From contig CAJUJJ010000006.1 of NCBI GenBank assembly GCA_910586765.1, forward strand, positions 1 through 64,000: a stretch of DNA of 64,000 nt, in the 5' to 3' direction. The position numbers were made by a program, and so were the translations under genes. Under the pieces are notes generated by a model. That model saw only the letters and a list, made by a program, of their open reading frames with translations. It was not told where the DNA came from and did not search any database. Below are positions 34,100 to 42,648 of this stretch, piece by piece (within the stretch, counting starts at the first letter, position 1; every line of letters begins with the position of its first letter). Origin of the DNA: an uncultured Clostridia bacterium (GTDB taxonomy: Bacteria; Bacillota; Clostridia; Lachnospirales; Anaerotignaceae).

Positions 34100-35338
34100 A
34101 TGCAGTATCTTTTTCATGATGACAACAATTTATATAGTGCTGCTGGGGAACAAGATGATGTAACATTGCCGTCTAATATAAAGCAGATAGGTTCTATAGA
34201 GGGAGATATTAAAATATATGTAGAGGACTATGTACATACCTATTTATATCAGTATGCCAGAAGTGGAGGAAATAAAGAAAAACTTGCCGCATTGGCAGGA
34301 AAGAGAGTTGTAGTAGAGGGAAAAGAAGTTATAATCATTAGTGGGGCAATACAAGCAAAAGATACAAAACAGCAAAGAGGGGCAGAAAGTTTTACAGAAG
34401 ATACATGGAGATATATCAATGGACAAATGGAAGTGTATTTTAAGGGGCTGTCACTTCTGGGGTGGGTGCATACACAGCCCGGATTTGGGACATTTTTGAT
34501 GGCAAAAGATGAAGCATTTCATAGAGAACATTTTAAGGAACCGTGGCAGGTATTGTTTGTCATAGATTCATTGGACAAACTGGATACCTTTTTTATACAT
34601 AATGCAGAAAAAACAGGACTAAGACCTGCAAAAGGATATTTCATTTATTATGAAAAAAACCAAGAGATGCAGGAATATATGCTGGACAATAGTCTGGTAC
34701 GTCCACGGTTAGAAAAACAAAAAGAAAATATAGTGGAGGAAGGAGAGGAAAAAAGGAAACGCCCTACACCAGAGGAAAGAATGGACGCAGCAAAAGATAT
34801 AAGGCGTGTGTTGAAAAAGAGGGCAAAAGAAGCAGAAGAAGAAAACCGCAGCAGATTGACCATGTTGGCAGGTGTCAGTAGTATATTGTGTATTGCTTGT
34901 CTATTTATGGGGGTTAGTTTGTTGAATAACATCAGTAGAGTCAGAAAGCTGGAAACGGAGATAGCCACAGTGCAAAATTCCTACTATGCTATGGCGGAAC
35001 AGCTTGAGGAAGCACAAACACAAATGGTGTTTGCAGCACAAAAGGCAGAACAAGAACAGCAGGAGCGACTGAAAAAAGAGGCAGAAGAAAGAGCTGCACA
35101 ACAGAAGCGAGAACAAGAACAAAAAGCCGCTGAAGAAGAAGCAAAAAGAAAAGCGGAAGAGGAGCAACAGAATAAAATACTTGCACAATACGTTGTGGAA
35201 GCGGGGGACAGCCTCGGGTATATCAGCAGTAAATTTTATGGGACAAGTGCAGGCATAAAAGACATTATGGCAGCGAATGGTATTAATGATGGAAATAAAA
35301 TTATCTGCGGGCAAACACTTATCATACCAAGAAGGTAA
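34100..35338 (+). CDS. Membrane protein: N-terminal JAMM/MPN-like domain, TM helix, coiled coil, LysM
   Basis: The 412-residue protein has four parts. Residues about 1-190 contain LGWVHTQPGFGTFLMAKD, aligning with the JAMM metalloprotease motif (HSHPGFG...S..D in Rpn11/CSN5), but with the second His replaced by Gln and the Ser by Met, so catalysis is doubtful. A basic charged stretch precedes one membrane helix (MLAGVSSILCIACLFMGVSL, about residue 255-275). A long Glu/Lys/Gln coiled coil comes next, then a C-terminal LysM (YVVEAGDSLGYISSKFYG ... LIIPRR) that binds peptidoglycan. By the positive-inside rule the MPN-like part is cytoplasmic and the LysM outside. The family is probably Lachnospiraceae-specific. 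It lies just before the phage element but has its own promoter and terminator. Confidence 0.8.
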   Translation: MQYLFHDDNNLYSAAGEQDDVTLPSNIKQIGSIEGDIKIYVEDYVHTYLYQYARSGGNKEKLAALAGKRVVVEGKEVIIISGAIQAKDTKQQRGAESFTEDTWRYINGQMEVYFKGLSLLGWVHTQPGFGTFLMAKDEAFHREHFKEPWQVLFVIDSLDKLDTFFIHNAEKTGLRPAKGYFIYYEKNQEMQEYMLDNSLVRPRLEKQKENIVEEGEEKRKRPTPEERMDAAKDIRRVLKKRAKEAEEENRSRLTMLAGVSSILCIACLFMGVSLLNNISRVRKLETEIATVQNSYYAMAEQLEEAQTQMVFAAQKAEQEQQERLKKEAEERAAQQKREQEQKAAEEEAKRKAEEEQQNKILAQYVVEAGDSLGYISSKFYGTSAGIKDIMAANGINDGNKIICGQTLIIPRR

Positions 35339-35401
35339 AAAAGGTGGAGATAGGAGAAAATGTACTTCTATCTCCTTCTGTTTTATGGAAAATAAAAAGT
35401 T

Positions 35402-35432
35402 AAAAAGACTTATGAAATATAAGTCTTTTTTA
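35402..35432. terminator. Bidirectional terminator between LysM gene and repressor
   Basis: AAAAAGACTTA/TAAGTCTTTTT hairpin serves the convergent genes on both sides. A second weaker hairpin GGAGATAG/CTATCTCC lies at 35345-35374. Confidence 0.85.
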
Positions 35433-35446
35433 GAGTGTTGTAATTT

Positions 35447-36091
35447 TTAAATGGGTACAAATTTTACATGAATTACTTTTCCAATAATGCGAACACGATT
35501 TTGCTCTTCACCAGAAAAAATATAAGAAGAATAAGAAGGATTTTCAGGTTGGAGTACAAGAATATTTTCTTTTTTTAGTATACGCTTTAGAGTAGCAGTT
35601 TCGTCATCAATGGTAACAACAGCAATGTCACCATTGTTTACATCAGATTGTTTGCGAACAAGAACAAGGTCGCCATCATGTATACGAGCGTTCACCATAC
35701 TGTTGCCTTTTACACGAACATAAATGTATTCATAAGAAGGATTTAATTCAGAAGCGTCAACAGCTTCGTAACCTTCTATGTAATTGTCTGAAAAAGAAGG
35801 ATTACCTGCATGAACAGAGCCAATAATAGGTAATTTTATAATAGAATTGTTTATCTGATTTAATTTACTGGTGCTGTGAAGATAACCGCAGGATACTAAT
35901 AAATCTTCATAATTTACAATAGGACTGGCAATATTTTGAAGTAAACGAGCAGAGGGAGGCCTGTCTAACTTTAAATTAAGATATTTGGAGAGATAAGTGC
36001 GGTTAAAACCAGTAATTTCTGCAAATTCTGTTGAAGTTTTGCCGTTCATTAACTTGATGAGTTGTTCTTTAAAAAGATGTTTTTGAAACAT
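35447..36091 (-). CDS. Phage repressor with S24 self-cleavage domain (CI/LexA-like)
   Basis: The 214-residue protein has an N-terminal helix-turn-helix (TSTEFAEITGFNRTYLSKYL) and a C-terminal S24 peptidase fold. The cleavage site is Ala-Gly in GSVHAGNPS, the nucleophile Ser lies in VKGNSMVNARIHDGD, and the general-base Lys in TATLKRILK. Such repressors are inactivated by RecA-stimulated self-cleavage, so the element downstream is expected to be induced by DNA damage. It is divergent from the structural genes, with promoters and operator sites at 36123-36220. The HTH is slightly shorter than usual. It is the only regulator of repressor type in the element. Confidence 0.9.
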   Translation of the reverse strand: MFQKHLFKEQLIKLMNGKTSTEFAEITGFNRTYLSKYLNLKLDRPPSARLLQNIASPIVNYEDLLVSCGYLHSTSKLNQINNSIIKLPIIGSVHAGNPSFSDNYIEGYEAVDASELNPSYEYIYVRVKGNSMVNARIHDGDLVLVRKQSDVNNGDIAVVTIDDETATLKRILKKENILVLQPENPSYSSYIFSGEEQNRVRIIGKVIHVKFVPI

Positions 36092-36129
36092 GGTGAGAGG
36101 AAACTCCTTTCTGATATATTGATGATAAT

Positions 36130-36158
36130 ATTATAATATGATAATGAAAAAAAGGCAA
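36130..36158 (-). promoter_or_regulatory. Repressor promoter with overlapping TGATAAT half-sites
   Basis: On the minus strand TTGCCT, 17 bases, TATAAT. TGATAAT half-sites lie at 36123-36129 and 36139-36145, on both sides of the -10, the same half-site as in the operator at 36199, so the repressor could shut its own promoter. Confidence 0.65.
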
Positions 36159-36178
36159 TTTATAGATGATGTTTTTTG

Positions 36179-36207
36179 TTGACAAAGAACATATGTGCTG
36201 ATAATAT
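36179..36207 (+). promoter_or_regulatory. Rightward promoter of the phage element
   Basis: Consensus -35 TTGACA, 17 bases, -10 TAATAT. The -10 lies within the operator palindrome, so repressor binding would block RNA polymerase directly. Transcripts would run into the gene at 36312. Confidence 0.75.
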
Positions 36208-36220
36208 GAAAGTATTATCA
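36199..36220. promoter_or_regulatory. Repressor operator, perfect 8-bp palindrome
   Basis: TGATAATA-tgaaag-TATTATCA, arms perfect, 6-base centre. It covers the -10 of the rightward promoter. The same TGATAAT half-sites occur at the divergent promoter. Confidence 0.75.
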
Positions 36221-36311
36221 TGTGTGAAATAAAGAGAGGGTCTATTGAAAGGAGTGTAGTGTGATGTATGTGTGAAAAAAGTTAACAAAAAGAAATGGGG
36301 AAATTTTCACT

Positions 36312-36776
36312 ATGAAAAAAAAGGAATTTCAAAAAATAGCAAAAGAAGAAAGGCTTCAGATGAAAAAAAAGCTGTTTAGATGGGGAAGGACACTTGATTT
36401 TTGTCAGAGAAAGCAGAGAGAAATTGATAAACTTCAAAAGATGGTAAAACAGTTTTTTATATTGGGAGAAAACGCACCATTTTTAGGAGAAGAAGTAGTA
36501 ACTTTGGAAGGAGCGAAACAACTTTATGAAAAAGAGATAATAAAAATTGTGGAATACATAGAAAAGGAGATGGAAGAATATTCAAAAATGGAGAGATGTA
36601 TAGAACAGTTGGAATATGAGGAACAAACATTTTTAAAACTGAGATATGAAAAAGAGTATCAGTATGATTATATATCATTACAACTTCATAAAAGTAGGGC
36701 AAAATGTTTTAGAGACCATGATGCCATATTAGATAAATTAATTTTAATAAGTAGAGAACAAAAATTAGCTGCATAA
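36312..36776 (+). CDS. Phage late-gene regulator-like protein (ArpU/RinA/Xpf-type, putative)
   Basis: The 154-residue protein is highly basic and helical. It ends with LEYEEQTFLKLRYEKEYQ and YISLQLHKSRAKCFRDHDAI, like the sigma-70 region-4 style helix-turn-helix at the end of ArpU/RinA-type activators. In PBSX, Xpf occupies the same place, immediately before the small terminase. It probably activates transcription of the packaging and tail genes after induction. No late promoter recognised by it is obvious in the 106-base gap to the terminase gene. The assignment rests on position and C-terminal pattern, so it is moderate. Confidence 0.6.
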   Translation: MKKKEFQKIAKEERLQMKKKLFRWGRTLDFCQRKQREIDKLQKMVKQFFILGENAPFLGEEVVTLEGAKQLYEKEIIKIVEYIEKEMEEYSKMERCIEQLEYEEQTFLKLRYEKEYQYDYISLQLHKSRAKCFRDHDAILDKLILISREQKLAA

Positions 36777-36882
36777 ATAGAATAAAAATACTGCCGAAAA
36801 TAGTAAAAAAAGTTGTAATAAAAAAATATGAGACTTTTTGAGATTTTGTAAAATATATTCTGTAGAAGAAAGGGGGAAAGAA

Positions 36883-37266
36883 ATGAAAAAAGGCTTAAAT
36901 AAAAATGAAATGGAATTTTGCCGTCTGAAAGTAGAAGGAAAAACAGATTTACAGGCAGCAAAAGGAGCAGGCTATTCAGAGCAATATGGAAAAAACTTGT
37001 TGAAAAAGGAATATATACAAAAAGAAATCAAAAAGTTGCTGGAAGAAAAGAGAAAAGAAGAAATTGCCGACGATACAGATATATTGCAGTTTTTGACAAG
37101 TGTAATGAAAGGAGATGCTTATAAAGAAAAAAATGATGCTGTTATGAAAGATAGAATGAGAGCAGCAGAATTGTTGGGAAAAAGACAAAATGTGTTTGAG
37201 CAAACAGATAGTAAAAATGATGTAGTAATTATAGTAGATGATATAGTGAATAAAGGGAAGTGCTGA
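36883..37266 (+). CDS. Terminase small subunit (XtmA-like)
   Basis: The 127-residue protein begins with an HTH-type DNA-binding segment (LNKNEMEFCRLKVEGKTDLQ, AAKGAGYSEQYGKNLLKK), typical of Terminase_2 proteins, then an oligomerisation helix region and ELLGKRQNVFE near the end. It recognises DNA for packaging and loads the large subunit. The ATG at 36883 follows AAAGGGGGAAAGAA; fifteen earlier in-frame codons are non-coding. It ends five bases before the ATG of the large subunit. Confidence 0.85.
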   Translation: MKKGLNKNEMEFCRLKVEGKTDLQAAKGAGYSEQYGKNLLKKEYIQKEIKKLLEEKRKEEIADDTDILQFLTSVMKGDAYKEKNDAVMKDRMRAAELLGKRQNVFEQTDSKNDVVIIVDDIVNKGKC

Positions 37267-37271
37267 AAGAA

Positions 37272-38519
37272 ATGAAAGAAAATAAAATTCAGCTTTCGAA
37301 ATTAATTGCGAAATCATTTTATGAAGTGCATAAAGATATTTGGAATGAAAAGAATACACATTATTGGCTAAAGGGAGGTAGAGGAAGTACAAAATCATCA
37401 TTTGTTTCGTTGGAAATCATATTGGGGATAATGAAAGATAGTGAAGCGAATGGGGTAGTGCTGAGGAAAATAGGAGTACATATAAAAGATAGTGTGTTCG
37501 AACAAATATGGTGGGCAATATCTGTTTTGGGAGTAGAACAACAGTGGGAGGGCAAATTGTCGTCACCGTTGGAGATAACATATAAACCCACAGGACAAAA
37601 AATATTGTTTAGGGGGGCAGATAACCCAAGAAAAATAAAATCCATAAAATGCCGAAAAGGGTATGTAAAATATATATGGTATGAAGAAACAGACGAATTT
37701 TCAGGAATGGCAGAGATAAGAAATATCAATCAGTCTCTTATGAGAGGCGGTAAAAAGTTTGTAGTATTTTATACCTATAACCCTCCTAAAAGTAAAATGA
37801 ATTGGGTAAATAAAGAAGTTGAAAGAAAAAGAGAAGATAAATATATACATCATAGCACTTATGAAGAAGTACCCCAACAGTGGCTGGGAAAGCAATTTTT
37901 TATAGAAGCGGAGCATATAAAACAGGTGCAACCCGAAGTGTATCGACATGAATATATGGGAGAAGTCGTTGATACAGAGGGAACAGTGTTTCAAAATATT
38001 GTATTGAGAGAAATTACACAAGAGGAGATAGCCACATTTGATAATGTAGCGAGAGGATTGGATTGGGGATATGCAATAGACCCGCTGCACTATACGGTAA
38101 ATCACTATGATAAAACAAGGAGAAAACTCTATATATATTTTGAGATACAACAAAGGGGATTAAGTAATAGAAAAGCGTATGAAATGATAAAACAAGAAAA
38201 TAGACAAAATGGGGTAATTGTAGCAGATAGTGCAGAACCGAAATCTATTGCAGAAATGCAGTCGTATGGTTTGAGAATGATAGGAGCAAGGAAGGGACCT
38301 GATAGCGTAAATTATGGTATCAAATGGCTGCAAAGTCTGGAACAGATAGTAATAGATGAAAAAAGGTGTCCTAATACCGCAAGGGAATTTTTGGAGTATG
38401 AATTAGAAAGGGATATTGATAGAGGTTGGCTGTCAAAATTTCCAGATAAAAATAATCATGCAATAGATGCGGTTCGATATGCAAGGGAATATGATATGAG
38501 AAATGTAAAAGTAACATAA
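37272..38519 (+). CDS. Terminase large subunit (PBSX XtmB family)
   Basis: The 415-residue protein starts MKENKIQLSKLIAKSF, followed by THYWLKGGRGSTKSS (Walker A), VVLRKIG, the Walker B-like region KYIWYEETDEFSG and RGLDWGYAIDPLHY, which opens the nuclease domain; late DSAEPKSI and HAIDAVRYA are typical of the PBSX family. ATP hydrolysis drives DNA into the capsid and the nuclease cuts it. The ATG at 37272 aligns with other family members; a GTG at 37260 overlaps the preceding gene. Both ATPase and nuclease residues appear intact, so packaging could be functional. Confidence 0.9.
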   Translation: MKENKIQLSKLIAKSFYEVHKDIWNEKNTHYWLKGGRGSTKSSFVSLEIILGIMKDSEANGVVLRKIGVHIKDSVFEQIWWAISVLGVEQQWEGKLSSPLEITYKPTGQKILFRGADNPRKIKSIKCRKGYVKYIWYEETDEFSGMAEIRNINQSLMRGGKKFVVFYTYNPPKSKMNWVNKEVERKREDKYIHHSTYEEVPQQWLGKQFFIEAEHIKQVQPEVYRHEYMGEVVDTEGTVFQNIVLREITQEEIATFDNVARGLDWGYAIDPLHYTVNHYDKTRRKLYIYFEIQQRGLSNRKAYEMIKQENRQNGVIVADSAEPKSIAEMQSYGLRMIGARKGPDSVNYGIKWLQSLEQIVIDEKRCPNTAREFLEYELERDIDRGWLSKFPDKNNHAIDAVRYAREYDMRNVKVT

Positions 38520-38536
38520 AAGGAAGGAGGGAAAAA

Positions 38537-40123
38537 ATGTATATCACAGAATTAGAATTGATGAAAGCAAAATTGCAAGCAGAAAAAAAGTGGAATGAGA
38601 GCGAATTGTTGAAAGCACTCATAACAGAAGATGAAAATAGTAAAAAGAAAAAGGAAATGATAGAAGGAGAAAAATATTATTGCTGTGAGCATAATGTACT
38701 TCAAAAGAATTTTTCAGTAAGACATTTTTCAGAAACATATAAAAATGCAGAAGGAGAAGAACAAGAAAGAATTAAATTGCTTTCTAATCCAAATAGAAGT
38801 AATCACCATGTAGTATGTCCTTTTCATCATATTTTGGTAGAACAAAAGGTTTCCTATTTGGTAGCAAAAGAACCAAGTATATTGGTGAGAGAAGAAAAAG
38901 GAAAAGAGATGACAGAATATGAAAGATATATGGCAACAGTGGCAGATGAAGTATTTAATGGCGTTTTATATGAATGGCTTGTTGGGGCATCAAATAAAGG
39001 AATAGAATATGTTCATGTTTACTATGATAAAGAGGGTGTGTTGCAGTATTGCGTTGTACCAGCAGAAGAATTGATTGTATTTTATAATTCTGTAAATAAA
39101 AAAGAGATAGAACAGGTAATACGATATTATCAATTTGTAATAGTGGAAAATGGCAAAGAAAAAGCAGTAAAAAAAGTAGAGTGGTGGACAAAACAAGATG
39201 TCACATATTATATAGAAAAAGGAGATGGAAGCTATGAAAAAGAAGAACAACAAAAAATAGGACATTGGACAGTAGTGAAGGGAAAACAAGAAGAAACAGA
39301 AAGAGAAGAACATGGCTGGGGAAGAGTGCCATTTATAGCACTGAGAAATAATAGTAAAGAAATGTCTGATTTGAAAATGATAAAAGGCTTGGTGGACGCT
39401 TATGATTTGATTTGTAGTGAAGGAACAAATAGCTTGCTGGACTTGGTTGAATTGTATTGGGTAATAGCAGGATATGGAGGAGAAACAGCAAATGCCATAA
39501 CAAAAAAATTGCAAGTTAATAGGGCGGTGCAGATTTCAGATGCTTCTGGAAAAGTAGAAACAAAACAAGTTCAGTTGCCTATAGAGGGGAGAATAGAGTG
39601 GCTGAAATTGCTGAGAAAAGACATATTTCATTTTGGTATGGGAGTAGACACAGATAGTGAAAGACTAGGAAATGCACCAAGCGGAGTATCATTGAAATTT
39701 CAGTATGCAATGTTTAATTTAAAAATCAATGGCATAATACCAGAAATTAAAAAGGCATTAAAAGACTTTTTTTGGTTTTTGATAGAAGATAATAACAGAA
39801 AAAATGGTACAGAATATGATGTAAATAAATTAGATTTCAAATTAAATTTAAACAGCATAACAGATGATATGGAAACAGTAAATATGATAACAGCATCAAA
39901 GGGAATTGTGAGCGAAAAAACACTTTTAGCACAGCACCCATTTGTACAAGATGTTAATAGTGAAATGGAAGCCATAAAGCAAGAAAAAGAAAGGAATGAA
40001 AAGTATGATGCAGATGGAGAAAATGGACAAGCAGGAACAGTACAAAACAAAAGAACAAGAGTATCAGCAGAAAATAGCACAGTTAAAAAAGGAAAAAGAA
40101 GAATTGAAAAAGAATTACAATGA
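38537..40123 (+). CDS. Phage portal protein (SPP1 gp6 family)
   Basis: The 528-residue protein fits the SPP1-type portal family in length, position and motifs such as HHILVEQKVSYLVAKEPS, GWGRVPFIALRNNSKEMSD and LKMIKGLVDAYDLICS. It forms the dodecameric ring at one capsid vertex through which DNA passes. The C-terminal region is charged. The gene overlaps the following scaffold gene by about 120 bases, in another frame, which is unusually long. RBS AAGGAAGGAGGG. Confidence 0.88.
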   Translation: MYITELELMKAKLQAEKKWNESELLKALITEDENSKKKKEMIEGEKYYCCEHNVLQKNFSVRHFSETYKNAEGEEQERIKLLSNPNRSNHHVVCPFHHILVEQKVSYLVAKEPSILVREEKGKEMTEYERYMATVADEVFNGVLYEWLVGASNKGIEYVHVYYDKEGVLQYCVVPAEELIVFYNSVNKKEIEQVIRYYQFVIVENGKEKAVKKVEWWTKQDVTYYIEKGDGSYEKEEQQKIGHWTVVKGKQEETEREEHGWGRVPFIALRNNSKEMSDLKMIKGLVDAYDLICSEGTNSLLDLVELYWVIAGYGGETANAITKKLQVNRAVQISDASGKVETKQVQLPIEGRIEWLKLLRKDIFHFGMGVDTDSERLGNAPSGVSLKFQYAMFNLKINGIIPEIKKALKDFFWFLIEDNNRKNGTEYDVNKLDFKLNLNSITDDMETVNMITASKGIVSEKTLLAQHPFVQDVNSEMEAIKQEKERNEKYDADGENGQAGTVQNKRTRVSAENSTVKKGKRRIEKELQ

Positions 40124-40400
40124 AAAACTGAAACAGTATGCAGTGCAATCTGCATTAAAAGAAGCAGGCGGAAGAAATACAAAAGCATTGCTTGCGTTGG
40201 TAGAATTGGACGAAATTGTTTTAAATGAAGATGGAACAATAGAAGGATTGGATATAAAAAAATTAAAAAGAGAAGTCCCTTATTTATTTGAAGAAGAAAA
40301 CAAAAAAATAGAGGGAACAGGATATTATAGTACAAACAAAAAAACAGATAAAAAAAGTGAAGCAGCAAAACAATTTCAAGCAGCATTGATGAGAAGATAA
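40005..40400 (+). CDS. Phage scaffolding protein (GP20 family)
   Basis: The 131-residue protein begins with a coiled coil (TKEQEYQQKIAQLKKEKEEL) and contains AVQSALKEAGGRNTKALLAL then DEIVLNEDGTIEGLDI and VPYLFEE, diagnostic of the GP20-type minor structural/scaffolding family. It guides capsid assembly and is then lost or degraded. Its start lies inside the portal gene; AGGA nine bases before the ATG at 40005 supports this choice over the ATG at 39996. The long overlap couples its translation to portal. Confidence 0.82.
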   Translation: MMQMEKMDKQEQYKTKEQEYQQKIAQLKKEKEELKKNYNEKLKQYAVQSALKEAGGRNTKALLALVELDEIVLNEDGTIEGLDIKKLKREVPYLFEEENKKIEGTGYYSTNKKTDKKSEAAKQFQAALMRR

Positions 40401-40416
40401 AAGGAGGAAAAATAGT

Positions 40417-41355
40417 ATGAGTATTAATACAATAGAATATGCAAAAATATTTATGGAAGCGTTAGATGAGCAACTGGTAGCAGGAGCAACAAGCGGTTGG
40501 ATGGAAGAAAACAGCGGACAAGTGCAGTATACAGGAGGAAATGAGGTAAAAATACCAAAAATAGAATTAAATGGTCTGGGTACATATGATAGAGATAATG
40601 GATTTGTGCAAGGTGCAGTTACATTAACATATGAAACAAAACAAATGACACAAGATAGAGGAAGAACATTTCAGCTTGATGCGATAGATGTAGATGAAAC
40701 AAATTTCGCATTGGTAGCAGGAAATGTAATGGGAGAATTTCAGAGAACAAAAGTAATACCAGAAATTGACGCATATCGCTATAGTAAAATAGCAGAATTG
40801 GCAACACAAAATAAAAAAGTGTCTAATTACCACGCAGAAAAAGATAGTATTGTGCAAAAACTTCTGGAAGAAATTACAATTATAAAAGATATTGTGGGAG
40901 ATGAGAATGAAGTAATTGTAACAATGTCAACAAAAGTAGCGAATTTATTGGATATAGCAAGTAATCATATGCTGGAGAGCGGTACTTTTCAACAAGGAAA
41001 TGTGGAATTAAAAGTAAAAAATATTGATGGAAGTCCTATTATAAGAGTGCCTTCTGCAAGATTAAAAACAGGGTATCAGTTTTTTGATGGAGTAACAGAA
41101 GGAGAAAAAGAAGGCGGATTTGAAGCAAAAACAGATGCAAAAGATATTAATTGGATTATTGCAGTTCGTCATGCGTTGATTGGAGTATCTAAAACAGATG
41201 TCACAAGAATATTTGACCCATTAACAAATCAAAAAGCAAATGCTTGGAAAATTGATTACAGAAAGTATCATGATTTATGGATACCAGATAATGCAGTAGA
41301 AGGAATATGGGTAAATATTGATGGACAAGTAACAACGTCAACAGGGGATAAATAA
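40417..41355 (+). CDS. Major capsid protein (HK97-fold, XkdG-like)
   Basis: The 312-residue protein has the family features NTIEYAKIFMEALDEQLVAG, EVKIPKIELNGLGTYDR and DRGRTFQLDAIDVDETNF, and the late VRHALIGVSKTDVTRIFDP. By position after the scaffold it forms the icosahedral shell. No separate prohead protease gene is present. RBS AAAGGAGG. Coding is intact. Confidence 0.88.
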   Translation: MSINTIEYAKIFMEALDEQLVAGATSGWMEENSGQVQYTGGNEVKIPKIELNGLGTYDRDNGFVQGAVTLTYETKQMTQDRGRTFQLDAIDVDETNFALVAGNVMGEFQRTKVIPEIDAYRYSKIAELATQNKKVSNYHAEKDSIVQKLLEEITIIKDIVGDENEVIVTMSTKVANLLDIASNHMLESGTFQQGNVELKVKNIDGSPIIRVPSARLKTGYQFFDGVTEGEKEGGFEAKTDAKDINWIIAVRHALIGVSKTDVTRIFDPLTNQKANAWKIDYRKYHDLWIPDNAVEGIWVNIDGQVTTSTGDK

Positions 41356-41356
41356 A

Positions 41357-41797
41357 ATGGAACAAAATAATGAAAAAGAAAAATATTTTGTAACAGCAGA
41401 AGAAATATACCAAAAAATAAAACAACTTCGAAAACAGAAAGAAGAAGTAAAAGAATATGAAACAGAGCAGGAAACTGTATATGAGGCAGAGCAAGAAGAA
41501 CAAACAGATGAAATATTGCTTTTTGCAAGTGAAAGAAGCATTGAAATGGTAAAAGGGTATTGTAATATAGAACAAATTCCTATAGAACTAAAAAATGTTT
41601 GTGTAGAAATAGCGATGTTACTTTATGACAATGAGAACTATGGAGAAGAAGAAAAAAGTGCTCGTTTAAAAAGTATAACAGAAGGAAATGTTTCAGTAAG
41701 TTATCAAAATGAAGCAAGTAGCTGGAAAGAGCAAAAAAGTGTTTTGATGAAAATGTTTTCAGAAGAATTGAATAAGTTTAGAAAAATGAAATGGTAA
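41357..41797 (+). CDS. Head-tail connector (gp15/Phage_connect-like)
   Basis: The 146-residue protein has a charged N-terminal half (EEIYQKIKQLRKQKEEVKEY) and a C-terminal helical half with ERSIEMVKGYCNIEQIP and VCVEIAMLLYD, as in connector adaptors that sit under the portal. It starts two bases after the capsid stop codon without its own strong RBS. Glu-rich N-terminus is unusual for the family, which typically lacks it. Confidence 0.7.
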   Translation: MEQNNEKEKYFVTAEEIYQKIKQLRKQKEEVKEYETEQETVYEAEQEEQTDEILLFASERSIEMVKGYCNIEQIPIELKNVCVEIAMLLYDNENYGEEEKSARLKSITEGNVSVSYQNEASSWKEQKSVLMKMFSEELNKFRKMKW

Positions 41798-41822
41798 TAA
41801 AGTAAAAGAAAAGAGGTGAAAT

Positions 41823-42176
41823 ATTATAAAAAGGGCAAAAAAAGATATAGAGAAATTTTTTAATGAAAACTGTATTGTGACAGAGTGGGAGAAACAAAAA
41901 CAATATTGGGGAGAAACATTGCTTGCGGAAAAAGAGCAAAAAAAGCAAATAAAATGTAGATTGTGTAGAAGTCCTAAAATAGCAGTAAAAAATGGTGTTT
42001 TACCTGCAGAGGTAATATATGATGCTGTGCTGCTATTTTGTAAAGATGATGTAATAGTGGCAGGGAGTAAAATTAAAATGGAAAAGGAGGGAGGGGAAAT
42101 ATTTCAATGTGTAGGGGAAATGGTAAGTTATAATACACATAATGAAATTGCATTAAAAAGAGAAGATATAACATAA
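41823..42176 (+). CDS. Head closure/connector protein (XkdH-like position), probable ATT or ATA start
   Basis: The reading frame is open from 41820, right after an in-frame stop at 41817-41819. A strong RBS AGAGGTG lies at 41813-41818, four bases before ATT (41823) or seven before ATA (41826). The first usable standard start, GTG at 41877, has no RBS and would discard 18 well-formed residues (KRAKKDIEKFFNENCI). The protein of about 117 residues contains LPAEVIYDAVLLF and a C-terminal GEMVSYNTHNEIALK. From its place between connector and tail terminator it is likely a head-closure protein. The non-standard start is inferred, not proven. Confidence 0.6.
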   Translation: MIKRAKKDIEKFFNENCIVTEWEKQKQYWGETLLAEKEQKKQIKCRLCRSPKIAVKNGVLPAEVIYDAVLLFCKDDVIVAGSKIKMEKEGGEIFQCVGEMVSYNTHNEIALKREDIT

Positions 42177-42189
42177 AGGGGGGAAATGA

Positions 42190-42630
42190 ATGGAAAAAGG
42201 AGTATTGCAAATTATAAAAGAGATGGTAATAAAAGCAATAGCACAAGAATTTGAACACAGCGAAGTGTATGGAGAAGAAGTACCTCAAAAAGGAAGTAAA
42301 AATTGTTTTGGAGTAACTGTAAAAAGTGTAGAACAAAAACCACTTTTAAAAGGCAGACGAGAACAATGGATAACAATGAATGTAGAATATAGAAATGATA
42401 CAGAAAAAAGAGCAAAAACAGAAAGCACACAAAATGCCGAAATATTGTATGATGTGCTGTCGCTGATAGGAGAAGGAAAAGATAAATTTTTTGCAGTAAA
42501 AATGCAGCATACTATGACAGAAAAAGGATTTGAGTTTGAAGTAGTTTATTATGTTCAAATTATGCCTGTTGTGACAGAAAGGAAAATGGAAAGACTGGAG
42601 CATAATGGAAGTAAGGTAGTAGGATATTAA
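42190..42630 (+). CDS. Phage tail terminator-like protein (XkdJ position)
   Basis: The 146-residue protein (EKGVLQIIKEMVIKAIAQEF at the N-terminus, VTVKSVEQKPLLKGRREQ in the middle, VVYYVQIMPVVTE near the end) fits the phage tail terminator family present next to the sheath gene. It caps the tail and joins it to the head. RBS AAAGGGGGGAAATGA. Two genes upstream of the sheath. Confidence 0.7.
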   Translation: MEKGVLQIIKEMVIKAIAQEFEHSEVYGEEVPQKGSKNCFGVTVKSVEQKPLLKGRREQWITMNVEYRNDTEKRAKTESTQNAEILYDVLSLIGEGKDKFFAVKMQHTMTEKGFEFEVVYYVQIMPVVTERKMERLEHNGSKVVGY

Positions 42631-42648
42631 TGGTAAGGAGGAAAAGGA

